Shown piece by piece: positions 54,160-64,000 of a stretch of 64,000 nt of DNA. Location of the stretch: positions 178,328,247-178,392,246 of the forward strand of contig CP136064.1 of the NCBI GenBank assembly GCA_032622095.1. The letters run 5' to 3'. Both the position numbers and the translations under genes were made by a program. The notes under the pieces are model-generated. The model had not been told where the DNA came from, made no database searches, and saw nothing but the letters and a program-made list of their open reading frames with translations. The DNA comes from Siphonodentalium dalli. Taxonomy: Eukaryota; Mollusca; Scaphopoda; Gadilida; Siphonodentaliidae. The number at the start of each line of letters is the position of its first letter. Within the stretch, counting starts at the first letter, position 1.

Positions 54160-54596
54160 TTCGGATCAAATAATATTTCACGTACCTTGAATATAAACTA
54201 TCCAACAATCATACGTCGAATTTAGGGCCAGATGACCCTCACAAATACAATAAATCACCGGATTTTCATAGACACAAATCAAACACGACCTCCGTCATCA
54301 ACAGCTATACCGCTCTTCCTGAGCTAACCGGGCTTGTTGCTAGTGGGGCCACCATTTGCTTTCTGCACAAAACGGGTGATATCTATATGAGAAGTTTGTG
54401 GCGCCAAATTTTAAGGCCAGAATATTATGCGCACAGCATATAAGTGGAATAATTTGGGGCTCGATTTTATTGTGTATTGCGCAAACACGCTATTTGATAT
54501 TTGTAAACTATCCAATTGGGAACCAAGTAGTCGGGTATTATGATTTTGTGATGGAAACTGAGATGGTGCATCGTTTTCGAGTATAAAAACTAACGT

Positions 54597-54691
54597 CGCC
54601 CGATATGGGACTTGAACCCATGACCCTCAGATGACTCTGAATTTAGCAGACTCTTAAAAGTCTGATGCTCTACCGACTGAGCTAACCGGGC
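54597..54691 (-). tRNA. tRNA-Lys(UUU), intron-containing
   Basis: Copy of the 306-400 gene. Confidence 0.95.
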
Positions 54692-54954
54692 TTGTTGCTA
54701 GTGGGGCCACCATTTGCTTTCTGCACAAAACGGGTGATATCTATTTGAGAAGTTTGTGGCGCCAAATTTTAAGGCCAGAATATTATGCGCACAGCATATA
54801 AGTGGAATAATTTGGGGCTCGATTTTATTGTGTATTGCGCAAACACGCTATTTGATGTTTGTAAACTATCCAATTGGGAACCAGGTAGTCGGGTATTATG
54901 ATTTTGTGATGGAAACCGAGATGGTGCATCGTTTTCGAGTAAAAAAACTAACGT

Positions 54955-55049
54955 CGCCCGATATGGGACTTGAACCCATGACCCTCAGATGACTCTGAAT
55001 TTAGCAGACTCTTAAAAGTCTGATGCTCTACCGACTGAGCTAACCGGGC
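54955..55049 (-). tRNA. tRNA-Lys(UUU), intron-containing
   Basis: Copy of the 306-400 gene. Its terminator is a longer T run (T7). Confidence 0.95.
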
Positions 55050-55312
55050 TTGTTGCTAGTGGGGCCACCATTTGCTTTCTGCACAAAACGGGTGATATCT
55101 ATTTGATAAGTTTGTGGCGCCAAATTTTAAGGCCAGAATATTATGCGCACAGCATATAAGTGGAATAATTTGGGGCTCGATTTTATTGTGTATTGCGCAA
55201 ACACGCTATTTGATGTTTGTAAACTATCCAATTGGGAACCAGGTAGTCGGGTATTATGATTTTGTGATGGAAACTGAGATGGTGCATCGTTTTCGAGTAT
55301 AAAAACTAACGT

Positions 55313-55407
55313 CGCCCGATATGGGACTTGAACCCATGACCCTCAGATGACTCTGAATTTAGCAGACTCTTAAAAGTCTGATGCTCTACCGACTGAGCTA
55401 ACCGGGC
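55313..55407 (-). tRNA. tRNA-Lys(UUU), intron-containing
   Basis: Copy of the 306-400 gene. Confidence 0.95.
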
Positions 55408-55670
55408 TTGTTGCTAGTGGGGCCACCATTTGCTTTCTGCACAAAACGGGTGATATCTATTTGAGAAGTTTGTGGCGCCAAATTTTAAGGCCAGAATATT
55501 ATGCCCACAGCATATAAGTGGAATAATTTGGGGCTCGATTTTATTGTGTATTGCGCAAACACACTATTTGATGTTTGTAAACTATCCAATTGGGAACCAG
55601 GTAGTCGGGTATTATGATTTTGTGATGGAATCCGAGATGGTGCATCGTTTTCGAGTATAAAAACTAACGT

Positions 55671-55765
55671 CGCCCGATATGGGACTTGAACCCATGACCC
55701 TCAGATGACTCTGAATTTAGCAGACTCTTAAAAGTCTGATGCTCTACCGACTGAGCTAACCGGGC
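55671..55765 (-). tRNA. tRNA-Lys(UUU), intron-containing
   Basis: Copy of the 306-400 gene. Confidence 0.95.
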
Positions 55766-56028
55766 TTGTTGCTAGTGGGGCCACCATTTGCTTTCTGCAC
55801 AAAACGGGTGATATCTATTTGAGAAGTTTGTGGCGCCAAATTTTAAGGCCAGAATATTATGCGCACAGCATATAAGTGGAATAATTTGGGGCTCGATTTT
55901 ATTGTGTATTGCGCAAACACGCTATTTGATATTTGTAAACTATCCAATTGGGAACCAGGTAGTCGGGTATTATGATTTTGTGATGGAAACCGAGATGGTG
56001 CATCGTTTTCGAGTATAAAAACTAACGT

Positions 56029-56123
56029 CGCCCGATATGGGACTTGAACCCATGACCCTCAGATGACTCTGAATTTAGCAGACTCTTAAAAGTCTGATGC
56101 TCTACCGACTGAGCTAACCGGGC
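56029..56123 (-). tRNA. tRNA-Lys(UUU), intron-containing
   Basis: Copy of the 306-400 gene. Confidence 0.95.
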
Positions 56124-56386
56124 TTGTTGCTAGTGGGGCCACCATTTGCTTTCTGCACAAAACGGGTGATATCTATTTGAGAAGTTTGTGGCGCCAAATT
56201 TTAAGGCCAGAATATTATGCGCACAGCATATAAGTGGAATAATTTGGGGCTCGATTTTATTGTGTATTGCGCAAACACACTATTTGATGTTTGTAAACTA
56301 TCCAATTGGGAACCAGGTAGTCGGGTATTATGATTTTGTGATGGAATCCGAGATGGTGCATCGTTTTCGAGTATAAAAACTAACGT

Positions 56387-56481
56387 CGCCCGATATGGGA
56401 CTTGAACCCATGACCCTCAGATGACTCTGAATTTAGCAGACTCTTAAAAGTCTGATGCTCTACCGACTGAGCTAACCGGGC
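56387..56481 (-). tRNA. tRNA-Lys(UUU), intron-containing
   Basis: Copy of the 306-400 gene. Confidence 0.95.
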
Positions 56482-56744
56482 TTGTTGCTAGTGGGGCCAC
56501 CATTTGCTTTCTGCACAAAACGGGTGATATCTATTTGAGAAGTTTGTGGCGCCAAATTTTAAGGCCAGAATATTATGCGCACAGCATATAAGTGGAATAA
56601 TTTGGGGCTCGATTTTATTGTGTATTGCGCAAACACGCTATTTGATGTTTGTAAACTATCCAATTGGGAACCAGGTAGTCGGGTATTATGATTTTGTGAT
56701 GGAAACCGAGATGGTGCATCGTTTTCGAGTAAAAAAACTAACGT

Positions 56745-56839
56745 CGCCCGATATGGGACTTGAACCCATGACCCTCAGATGACTCTGAATTTAGCAGACT
56801 CTTAAAAGTCTGATGCTCTACCGACTGAGCTAACCGGGC
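56745..56839 (-). tRNA. tRNA-Lys(UUU), intron-containing
   Basis: Copy of the 306-400 gene, with the T7 terminator also seen at 54955. Confidence 0.95.
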
Positions 56840-57102
56840 TTGTTGCTAGTGGGGCCACCATTTGCTTTCTGCACAAAACGGGTGATATCTATTTGATAAG
56901 TTTGTGGCGCCAAATTTTAAGGCCAGAATATTATGCGCACAGCATATAAGTGGAATAATTTGGGGCTCGATTTTATTGTGTATTGCGCAAACACGCTATT
57001 TGATGTTTGTAAACTATCCAATTGGGAACCAGGTAGTCGGGTATTATGATTTTGTGATGGAAACTGAGATGGTGCATCGTTTTCGAGTATAAAAACTAAC
57101 GT

Positions 57103-57197
57103 CGCCCGATATGGGACTTGAACCCATGACCCTCAGATGACTCTGAATTTAGCAGACTCTTAAAAGTCTGATGCTCTACCGACTGAGCTAACCGGGC
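57103..57197 (-). tRNA. tRNA-Lys(UUU), intron-containing
   Basis: Copy of the 306-400 gene. Confidence 0.95.
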
Positions 57198-57460
57198 TTG
57201 TTGCTAGTGGGGCCACCATTTGCTTTCTGCACAAAACGGGTGATATCTATTTGAGAAGTTTGTGGCGCCAAATTTTAAGGCCAGAATATTATGCCCACAG
57301 CATATAAGTGGAATAATTTGGGGCTCGATTTTATTGTGTATTGCGCAAACACACTATTTGATGTTTGTAAACTATCCAATTGGGAACCAGGTAGTCGGGT
57401 ATTATGATTTTGTGATGGAATCCGAGATGGTGCATCGTTTTCGAGTATAAAAACTAACGT

Positions 57461-57555
57461 CGCCCGATATGGGACTTGAACCCATGACCCTCAGATGACT
57501 CTGAATTTAGCAGACTCTTAAAAGTCTGATGCTCTACCGACTGAGCTAACCGGGC
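57461..57555 (-). tRNA. tRNA-Lys(UUU), intron-containing
   Basis: Copy of the 306-400 gene. Confidence 0.95.
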
Positions 57556-57818
57556 TTGTTGCTAGTGGGGCCACCATTTGCTTTCTGCACAAAACGGGTG
57601 ATATCTATTTGAGAAGTTTGTGGCGCCAAATTTTAAGGCCAGAATATTATGCGCACAGCATATAAGTGGAATAATTTGGGGCTCGATTTTATTGTGTATT
57701 GCGCAAACACGCTATTTGATATTTGTAAACTATCCAATTGGGAACCAGGTAGTCGGGTATTATGATTTTGTGATGGAAACCGAGATGGTGCATCGTTTTC
57801 GGGTATAAAAACTAACGT

Positions 57819-57913
57819 CGCCCGATATGGGACTTGAACCCATGACCCTCAGATGACTCTGAATTTAGCAGACTCTTAAAAGTCTGATGCTCTACCGACT
57901 GAGCTAACCGGGC
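57819..57913 (-). tRNA. tRNA-Lys(UUU), intron-containing
   Basis: Copy of the 306-400 gene. Confidence 0.95.
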
Positions 57914-58176
57914 TTGTTGCTAGTGGGGCCACCATTTGCTTTCTGCACAAAACGGGCGATATCTATTTGAGAAGTTTGTGGCGCCAAATTTTAAGGCCAG
58001 AATATTATGCGCACAGCATATAAGTGGAATAATTTGGGGCTCGATTTTATTGTATATTGCGCAAACACACTATTTGATGTTTGTAAACTATCCAATTGGG
58101 AACCAGGTAGTCGGGTATTATGATTTTGTGATGGAAACCGAGATGGTGCATCGTTTTCGAGTATAAAAACTAACGT

Positions 58177-58271
58177 CGCCCGATATGGGACTTGAACCCA
58201 TGACCCTCAGATGACTCTGAATTTAGCAGACTCTTAAAAGTCTGATGCTCTACCGACTGAGCTAACCGGGC
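58177..58271 (-). tRNA. tRNA-Lys(UUU), intron-containing
   Basis: Copy of the 306-400 gene. Confidence 0.95.
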
Positions 58272-58536
58272 TTGTTGCTAGTGGGGCCACCATTTGCTTT
58301 CTGCACAAAACGGGCGATATCTATTTGAGAAGTTTGTGGCGCCAAATTTTAAGGCCAGAATATTATGCGCACAGCATATAAGTGGAATAATTTGGGCCTC
58401 GATTTTATTGTGTATTGCGCAAACACGCTATTTGATGTTTGTAAACTATCCAATTGGGAACCAGGTAGTCGGGTATTATGATTTTGTGATGGAAACCGAG
58501 ATGGTGCACATCGTTTTCGAGTATAAAAACTAACGT

Positions 58537-58631
58537 CGCCCGATATGGGACTTGAACCCATGACCCTCAGATGACTCTGAATTTAGCAGACTCTTAAAAG
58601 TCTGATGCTCTACCGACTGAGCTAACCGGGC
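58537..58631 (-). tRNA. tRNA-Lys(UUU), intron-containing
   Basis: Copy of the 306-400 gene. It has the GCACATCG flank shared with the copy at 46014. Confidence 0.95.
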
Positions 58632-58774
58632 TTGTTGCTAGTGGGGCCACCATTTGCTTTCTGCACAAAACGGGTGATATCTATTTGAGAAGTTTGTGGC
58701 GCCAAATTTTAAGGCCAGAATATTATGCGCACAGCATATAAGTGGAATAATTTGGGGCTCGATTTTATTGTCTA

Positions 58775-61440
58775 CTAGCAGGGTTACCCGGCGTTGCCCA
58801 GGTTAATGCGATGTGAAACCATATGTATGCTGTGGATATTTGTTGGGAATAAAGAACACTCTTGTTCAAAGTGTTATACGTTTTCTCATAAATTGTATAT
58901 TCAAATAGCATCACAAAACATGATTATTACAGTCATGGAATATAAGTAGTGGCCCACCTTGTCAATTGTCATTCTGTTTATCGCGATTAATCCGTTCCAC
59001 CAATAATGAAGTATTTATTTATTTACAACTGCGTATACGTCAGACGTTATAATATGATACATGGACATCATAAAGACATTAGTTCGCATAAATAAAAGAT
59101 GACAATTGGGTTTTACATATTGAGATGCATCAATCAATCTAGTGGGTTGGACTAAGATCTCGAGGATACCTGGCTATCATATCTCCATGAAGATACAGAT
59201 GTTTTAAAGAAATTTCCAGGTGCTCCTCTGTTCATGTTGCTATATATTGGCTAAATATTCTCAGTTTCAACGAAATGTTGCTGCGCGGGCATATCAGCTA
59301 CATTTGCCAGACACAGAGCGAGATTTTGAGTTGTTTATGGCAGTCGATGAGTCTGTTATAAACCCCTTGTCAGATGTCAGTATTGGGAGGATCCTGAAAA
59401 GTCATGTGCTATATACTAACTGCATTTTATTGTATATCAGAAGAAACTATATATGACTGCACACTGTGACCACTATTTTTGAACAGGCCTTCCATATATC
59501 CTGACAAATTGTAACTTTTTTTGTGGGAAACTGTATTGAATGGAACAGACTCAATTTTGTTATAATATATATGCAATCCTCTGACGGTTCGAGGTCTCTC
59601 AGTTTATACGTTTAATGCTTCTTCTATGTATCTCTTTTTGCTATCTCATTGTGTGAATGTCCTGATTGCCATCCCCATATAAATATGACAATTAAGAAGA
59701 TATAATTGTTCAAGTGACTTATAAGTAGGTTACCATTTGTCGGGATTGTGAAATGTGAACGCCCAAATCTCCTTAAAATGATATGGAGATGGCCAGGGTG
59801 ACTATATATAACTTATATGTGGATATCGGCGAATAGCAATCTTATCTATAATACTGCATATCCGCTCGCCACCCGTGACGCAAACGACACCAAATGTGAT
59901 TTAATTCATGGTATATCATTAGATAAAAACATGTATGAATTTGTTGGAAATATATTTGTATCAGCTTTTGCCTCTTCGATTGTTCCGCGTGAAGTTATAT
60001 ATATAACACACAGACAGACAGAAAGACAGACAGCACAATTTGATTTATTGTATCATTTGAGAAGAACGTGTCTGAATTTGATGGTAATTGGTACTAAAAC
60101 TATTTTGTATCAGTTTTTGGTGACCCCCCCCCCCCCCCCCGTCCCTATTTCGGACTCAAGCTGCACACACTAAGTAAGTCTCATTAGAGATTAGAGATGC
60201 ATATATATGAAATTGGTGAAAATTGGCGAGTATACAAATTCGTATCAAATTGAAGTTCCCCATATCTCTCACCCATAGGGCACCAATTTGTTGTGTCTAA
60301 ACAACACGATAAGATTCCTCGTATAACGGAGAAGAATATGTATCAATCTGGTGGAAATCGGCCATAAACATATAAATATAAAGTCCCTCTCATCTCTATA
60401 CACCACTGACTCGAATGGCCCCACTTGTGACATCCTTAAACCACACAATTACACTCCTGATATCATGTTGATGATTGTTTATAAGTTTGGTGATAATCGG
60501 CGACTAAACAATGTTTTTTTTAATCAAATTTTGTGTCAATCCCTCCCTCCCCATCTCTCACCTAAACAGCACCACTATGGCGTCTTTAAATCACACAATC
60601 AGATTCCTCGTATCATGGATAAGAACGTGTATCAATTTGGTGGAAATTGGCGCCAAAAAAAATGTGCATCAATTTTGGTGCCCCTGTCCCTTTCAATACA
60701 CCCCTGACTCGAATGAGGCCACACTTGACAGATATAAGCCACACCATTAGACTCCTCATACCATGGGGATGCTTTTGTATAAGTGTGGTGGCAATCGGCG
60801 ACTAAACCAATTATTATCAAATTTAGTGCCCACCCCCCCCCCTCCCAATCTCTCATCCAAAACGACAACAATTTGGTGTTGTTGAATCGCACAATTAGAT
60901 TCCTTGTATCATGAAGAAGAATATATATCAATTTGGTGGAAATCGGCGCTAAAATTAGTTTTTATCAATTTTGGTGCCCCTCTCCCCTTTCGTGCAAATC
61001 TGACTCGAGCGACGCCACTTTCGACATATTTAAACCATACCGTTGGATTCTTCATATCATGGGGATAATTATATGTAAGTTGCGTGGCAATCGGCGACAG
61101 AAAAAAAAATCTGCCCCCCCCCCCCCTTCCGGGCACCCCTGACGCGAACGGCGCGACTTTTGCCATATTTAAAACACACCATTAGATTCCTCATATTATG
61201 GGGATGATTATATATAAGTTTCGTGGCAATCGCCGACAATATTTTTTTCTGCCCCTCCCCATTTTCTGCCCCTGACAACAACGGCGTCACTTTAGAAAAT
61301 TTTAACCCCGACCATTATCTTTCTCGTAAAAAGTTACTCCTAGTAGACCCCTTTGGCATCATCTAGATGGTCCGCTGTGAATTTCTATAGAACACAGACA
61401 GACAGACAGACAGACAGACATTCGCAAATATAGATATAGA
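58775..61440 (-). mobile_element. Non-autonomous Helitron, copy 2
   Basis: Nearly base-for-base the same as copy 1, at the same spacer position and with the same flanking markers, so it reflects duplication of a chromosome segment rather than a second insertion. Differences are mostly homopolymer lengths (C runs near 60124, 60834 and 61114; (GACA)n near 61394) and a few substitutions. Confidence 0.9.
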
Positions 61441-61560
61441 TTGCGCAAACACACTATTTGATGTTTGTAAACTATCCAATTGGGAACCAGGTAGTCGGGT
61501 ATTATGATTTTGTGATGGAATCCGAGATGGTGCATCGTTTTCGAGTATAAAAACTAACGT

Positions 61561-61655
61561 CGCCCGATATGGGACTTGAACCCATGACCCTCAGATGACT
61601 CTGAATTTAGCAGACTCTTAAAAGTCTGATGCTCTACCGACTGAGCTAACCGGGC
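61561..61655 (-). tRNA. tRNA-Lys(UUU), intron-containing
   Basis: Copy of the 306-400 gene. Confidence 0.95.
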
Positions 61656-61918
61656 TTGTTGCTAGTGGGGCCACCATTTGCTTTCTGCACAAACCGGGTG
61701 ATATCTATTTGAGAAGTTTGTGGCGCCAAATTTTAAGGCCAGAATATTATGCGCACAGCATATGAGTGGAATAATTTGGGGCTCGATTTTATTGTGTATT
61801 GCGCAAACACGCTATTTGATATTTGTAAACTATCCAATTGGGAACCAGGTAGTCGGGTATTATGATTTTGTGATGGAATCCGAGATGGTGCATCGTTTTC
61901 GAGTATAAAAACTAACGT

Positions 61919-62013
61919 CGCCCGATATGGGACTTGAACCCATGACCCTCAGATGACTCTGAATTTAGCAGACTCTTAAAAGTCTGATGCTCTACCGACT
62001 GAGCTAACCGGGC
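61919..62013 (-). tRNA. tRNA-Lys(UUU), intron-containing
   Basis: Copy of the 306-400 gene. Confidence 0.95.
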
Positions 62014-62276
62014 TTGTTGCTAGTGGGGCCACCATTTGCTTTCTGCACAAACCGGGTGATATCTATTTGAGAAGTTTGTGGCGCCAAATTTTAAGGCCAG
62101 AATATTATGCGCACAGCATATGAGTGGAATAATTTGGGGCTCGATTTTATTGTGTATTGCGCAAACACGCTATTTGATATTTGTAAACTATCCAATTGGG
62201 AACCAGGTAGTCGGGTATTATGATTTTGTGATGGAAACCGAGATGGTGCATCGTTTTCGAGTATAAAAACTAACGT

Positions 62277-62371
62277 CGCCCGATATGGGACTTGAACCCA
62301 TGACCCTCAGATGACTCTGAATTTAGCAGACTCTTAAAAGTCTGATGCTCTACCGACTGAGCTAACCGGGC
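62277..62371 (-). tRNA. tRNA-Lys(UUU), intron-containing
   Basis: Copy of the 306-400 gene. Confidence 0.95.
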
Positions 62372-62634
62372 TTGTTGCTAGTGGGGCCACCATTTGCTTT
62401 CTGCACAAAACGGGTGATATCTATTTGAGAAGTTTGTGGCGCCAAATTTTAAGGCCAGAATATTATGCGCACAGCATATAAGTGGAATAATTTGGGGCTC
62501 GATTTTATTGTGTATTGCGCAAACACACTATTTGATATTTGTAAACTATCCAATTGGGAACCAGGTAGTCGGGTATTATGATTTTGTGATGGAATCCGAG
62601 ATGGTGCATCGTTTTCGAGTATAAAAACTAACGT

Positions 62635-62729
62635 CGCCCAATATGGGACTTGAACCCATGACCCTCAGATGACTCTGAATTTAGCAGACTCTTAAAAGTC
62701 TGATGCTCTACCGACTGAGCTAACCGGGC
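62635..62729 (-). tRNA. tRNA-Lys(UUU), acceptor-stem variant
   Basis: C to U at tRNA base 68 (window 62640) turns one acceptor pair into G-U. Still foldable. Confidence 0.92.
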
Positions 62730-62992
62730 TTGTTGCTAGTGGGGCCACCATTTGCTTTCTGCACAAAACGGGTGATATCTATTTGAGAAGTTTGTGGCGC
62801 CAAATTTTAAGGCCAGAATATTATGCGCACAGCATATAAGTGGAATAATTTGGGGCTCGATTTTATTGTGTATTGCGCAAACACACTATTTGATGTTTGT
62901 AAACTATCCAATTGGGAACCAGGTAGTCGGGTATTATGATTTTGTGATGGAATCCGAGATGGTGCATCGTTTTCGAGTATAAAAACTAACGT

Positions 62993-63067
62993 CGCCCGAT
63001 ATGGAACTTGAACCCATGACCCTCAGATGACTCTGAATTTAGCAGACTCTTAAAAGTCTGATGCTCT
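62993..63067 (-). pseudogene. tRNA-Lys gene cut by ORF1-only element copy 2 (3' part)
   Basis: Same joint and same T-stem change as at 52264-52338. Confidence 0.93.
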
Positions 63068-63632
63068 TTTTTTTTTTTTTTTTAAATATAAAATCGACTC
63101 AGTTCTGGTTTTCGGGCTCACGGGACCACAAACCAGAAACTATTTTCTGGTGTAAGACGCATTAATTGTGTGGTCTGCGAGTATGCGAATAACCGGTTCA
63201 TCACTGTCGAAATGGGGATAACTTTATTGAAAAGAAAATACAATACAAAATTATTACAAAAAAACAAAACGAGAACTAGTAAGAGAGCAAGATATTGAGA
63301 AAAAGAACATCATATAAGAAGAGAAAAAGAAGTCAGAACAAATTAGAAGCATGCAGCAAAGGGCAGAAAGATAAAGATAATCATCAGTATCAGAGCTAAA
63401 GTGAAGAAGGAAGCAGCAAGAAGGTAAGTACAATTAAAGGTTTGTAAACTCAATAATAAATTACCATAGTCTTTCTATGAAAAGCTAAATTCTATGTATT
63501 TACAAATTATCGTGCTCGTAACACGAATTGGAAACAAAAATAAACTTGTATTAAATTGATCTGCACACGCCAATTAACTGATCAAAGATACGAAAATTTT
63601 GCGAAATAAGTCTAATAATAATTTTAAAAAAA

Positions 63633-63663
<31 letters not shown>

Positions 63664-64000
63664 AAAAAAAATAAAAAAATATATGATTCAAAATGAAAAC
63701 ATTTTTTTTTTATCTAGGCAATATGTGTTTATATCCGAAATCTAGCTCAAAATTCAATAGACATAGCAACGGTCGTTATACTCAATGTTCAGGATGTGGA
63801 ACTTTAAAAACTCATCCAACCTGCATGTCGTCTGGATCGATCATCTGAAGTCCCGGTTGCCGCTCATACCAATACATAAACGAACAAGTAAGTTTTGACA
63901 ACCTCTCTCCCATAACTGCACGCTTCAGGGTGTGCACATATTTCCTATATAAACCTCCCGGGTCATAATCAGCATACTTTTCATCCTGTTTCAACAAGAT
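63068..64000 (-). mobile_element. ORF1-only non-LTR element in tRNA-Lys, copy 2 (runs off window)
   Basis: Matches 52339-53286 closely from the poly(T) inward. The (AAAT)n tract differs in length. Shared flanking mutations show it is a duplicate of copy 1. Confidence 0.88.
63812..64000 (-). CDS. ORF1-type protein, C-terminal part (5' end beyond window)
   Basis: The last 62 codons plus the stop, identical in translation to the end of the protein at 53098-54159 (finishing MQVG). The zinc knuckle and RRM-like part lie outside the window. Confidence 0.85.
   Translation of the reverse strand: MLLKQDEKYADYDPGGLYRKYVHTLKRAVMGERLSKLTCSFMYWYERQPGLQMIDPDDMQVG

Larger units (their letters stand above)
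52339..54318 (-). mobile_element. ORF1-only non-LTR element in tRNA-Lys, copy 1
   Basis: A 1.98-kb insertion, same orientation and same tRNA base as elements A and B, with a poly(A) tail (52339-52354 as T). It carries one gene, an ORF1-type zinc-knuckle protein, and about 740 bp of 3' UTR; there is no endonuclease or reverse transcriptase. Its arrangement recalls mammalian HAL1 (half-L1) elements, which are moved by a partner's ORF2. On the 5' side host sequence resumes at CTGAGC, so about 5 bp of target (ACCGA) are missing rather than duplicated. Confidence 0.82.
54319..58774. repeat. tRNA-Lys tandem array, block F (second subfamily)
   Basis: About 12.5 units of the GGGCTTGTTG/GGTAGTCGGGTATT type. 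It begins with only the first 15 tRNA bases after the ORF1-only element. It contains a five-unit higher-order repeat: marker changes in the units at 54756, 55114, 55472 and 55830 recur exactly 1790 bp later. It ends at Helitron copy 2. Confidence 0.95.
61441..63067. repeat. tRNA-Lys tandem array, block G (second subfamily, about 4.5 units)
   Basis: Follows Helitron copy 2 and ends at the second ORF1-only element. Uninterrupted here, whereas the matching stretch after copy 1 is shorter and holds the TTAA element. Confidence 0.95.

Overview
This is animal nuclear DNA, most likely from a marine invertebrate (mollusc-like or another lophotrochozoan; a lancelet or echinoderm cannot be excluded). 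Grounds: intron-bearing eukaryotic tRNA genes with internal pol III promoters, non-LTR retrotransposons of the Tx1/L1 and CR1 groups, a CR1-type protein with a 2A-like peptide and a PHD finger, a Helitron, and a TTAA-flanked transposon with a THAP relic. I recognise no ordinary single-copy host gene. The species cannot be named from this window.

The backbone is a tandem array of a 358-bp unit. Each unit carries one tRNA-Lys(UUU) gene on the minus strand: 95 bp, with a 22-nt intron after base 37, perfect A and B boxes and a T5 terminator. I count about 73 uninterrupted gene copies. Array blocks: A 1-3602, B 15820-23699, C 33826-38979, D 41773-46251, E 48915-49211 with 52069-52338, F 54319-58774 and G 61441-63067. 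Blocks A-C are almost identical copy to copy. The later part of D and blocks E-G belong to a second, more diverged subfamily.

The array is broken by mobile elements. Three non-LTR insertions (one present twice through duplication) end in poly(A) and are joined to exactly the same base of the tRNA-Lys gene in the same orientation: Tx1-like element A (3603-11670, both ORFs open), Tx1-like element B (23700 to about 33456, ORF2 open, ORF1 broken) and an ORF1-only element (52339-54318, second copy from 63068 to the window end). A CR1-type element (11848-15819) sits within 2-4 bp of that site, also in the same orientation. Element A has an 18-bp target duplication running from the D arm to one base inside the tRNA intron. 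This looks like a tRNA-gene counterpart of the R1/R2 elements of rDNA.

The spacer has been hit by DNA transposons: a 2.8-kb element with 45-bp inverted ends (38980-41772), a non-autonomous Helitron present twice (46252-48914, 58775-61440) and a TTAA-flanked Kolobok-like element with a decayed THAP domain (49212-52068). Duplications have carried the elements along with the array: Helitron plus array plus ORF1-only element occurs twice, and block F holds a five-unit (1790-bp) higher-order repeat. The proteins in the window serve retrotransposition: ORF1 proteins bind RNA, and ORF2 proteins nick the target and reverse-transcribe. The tRNA genes are both host genes and landing sites.
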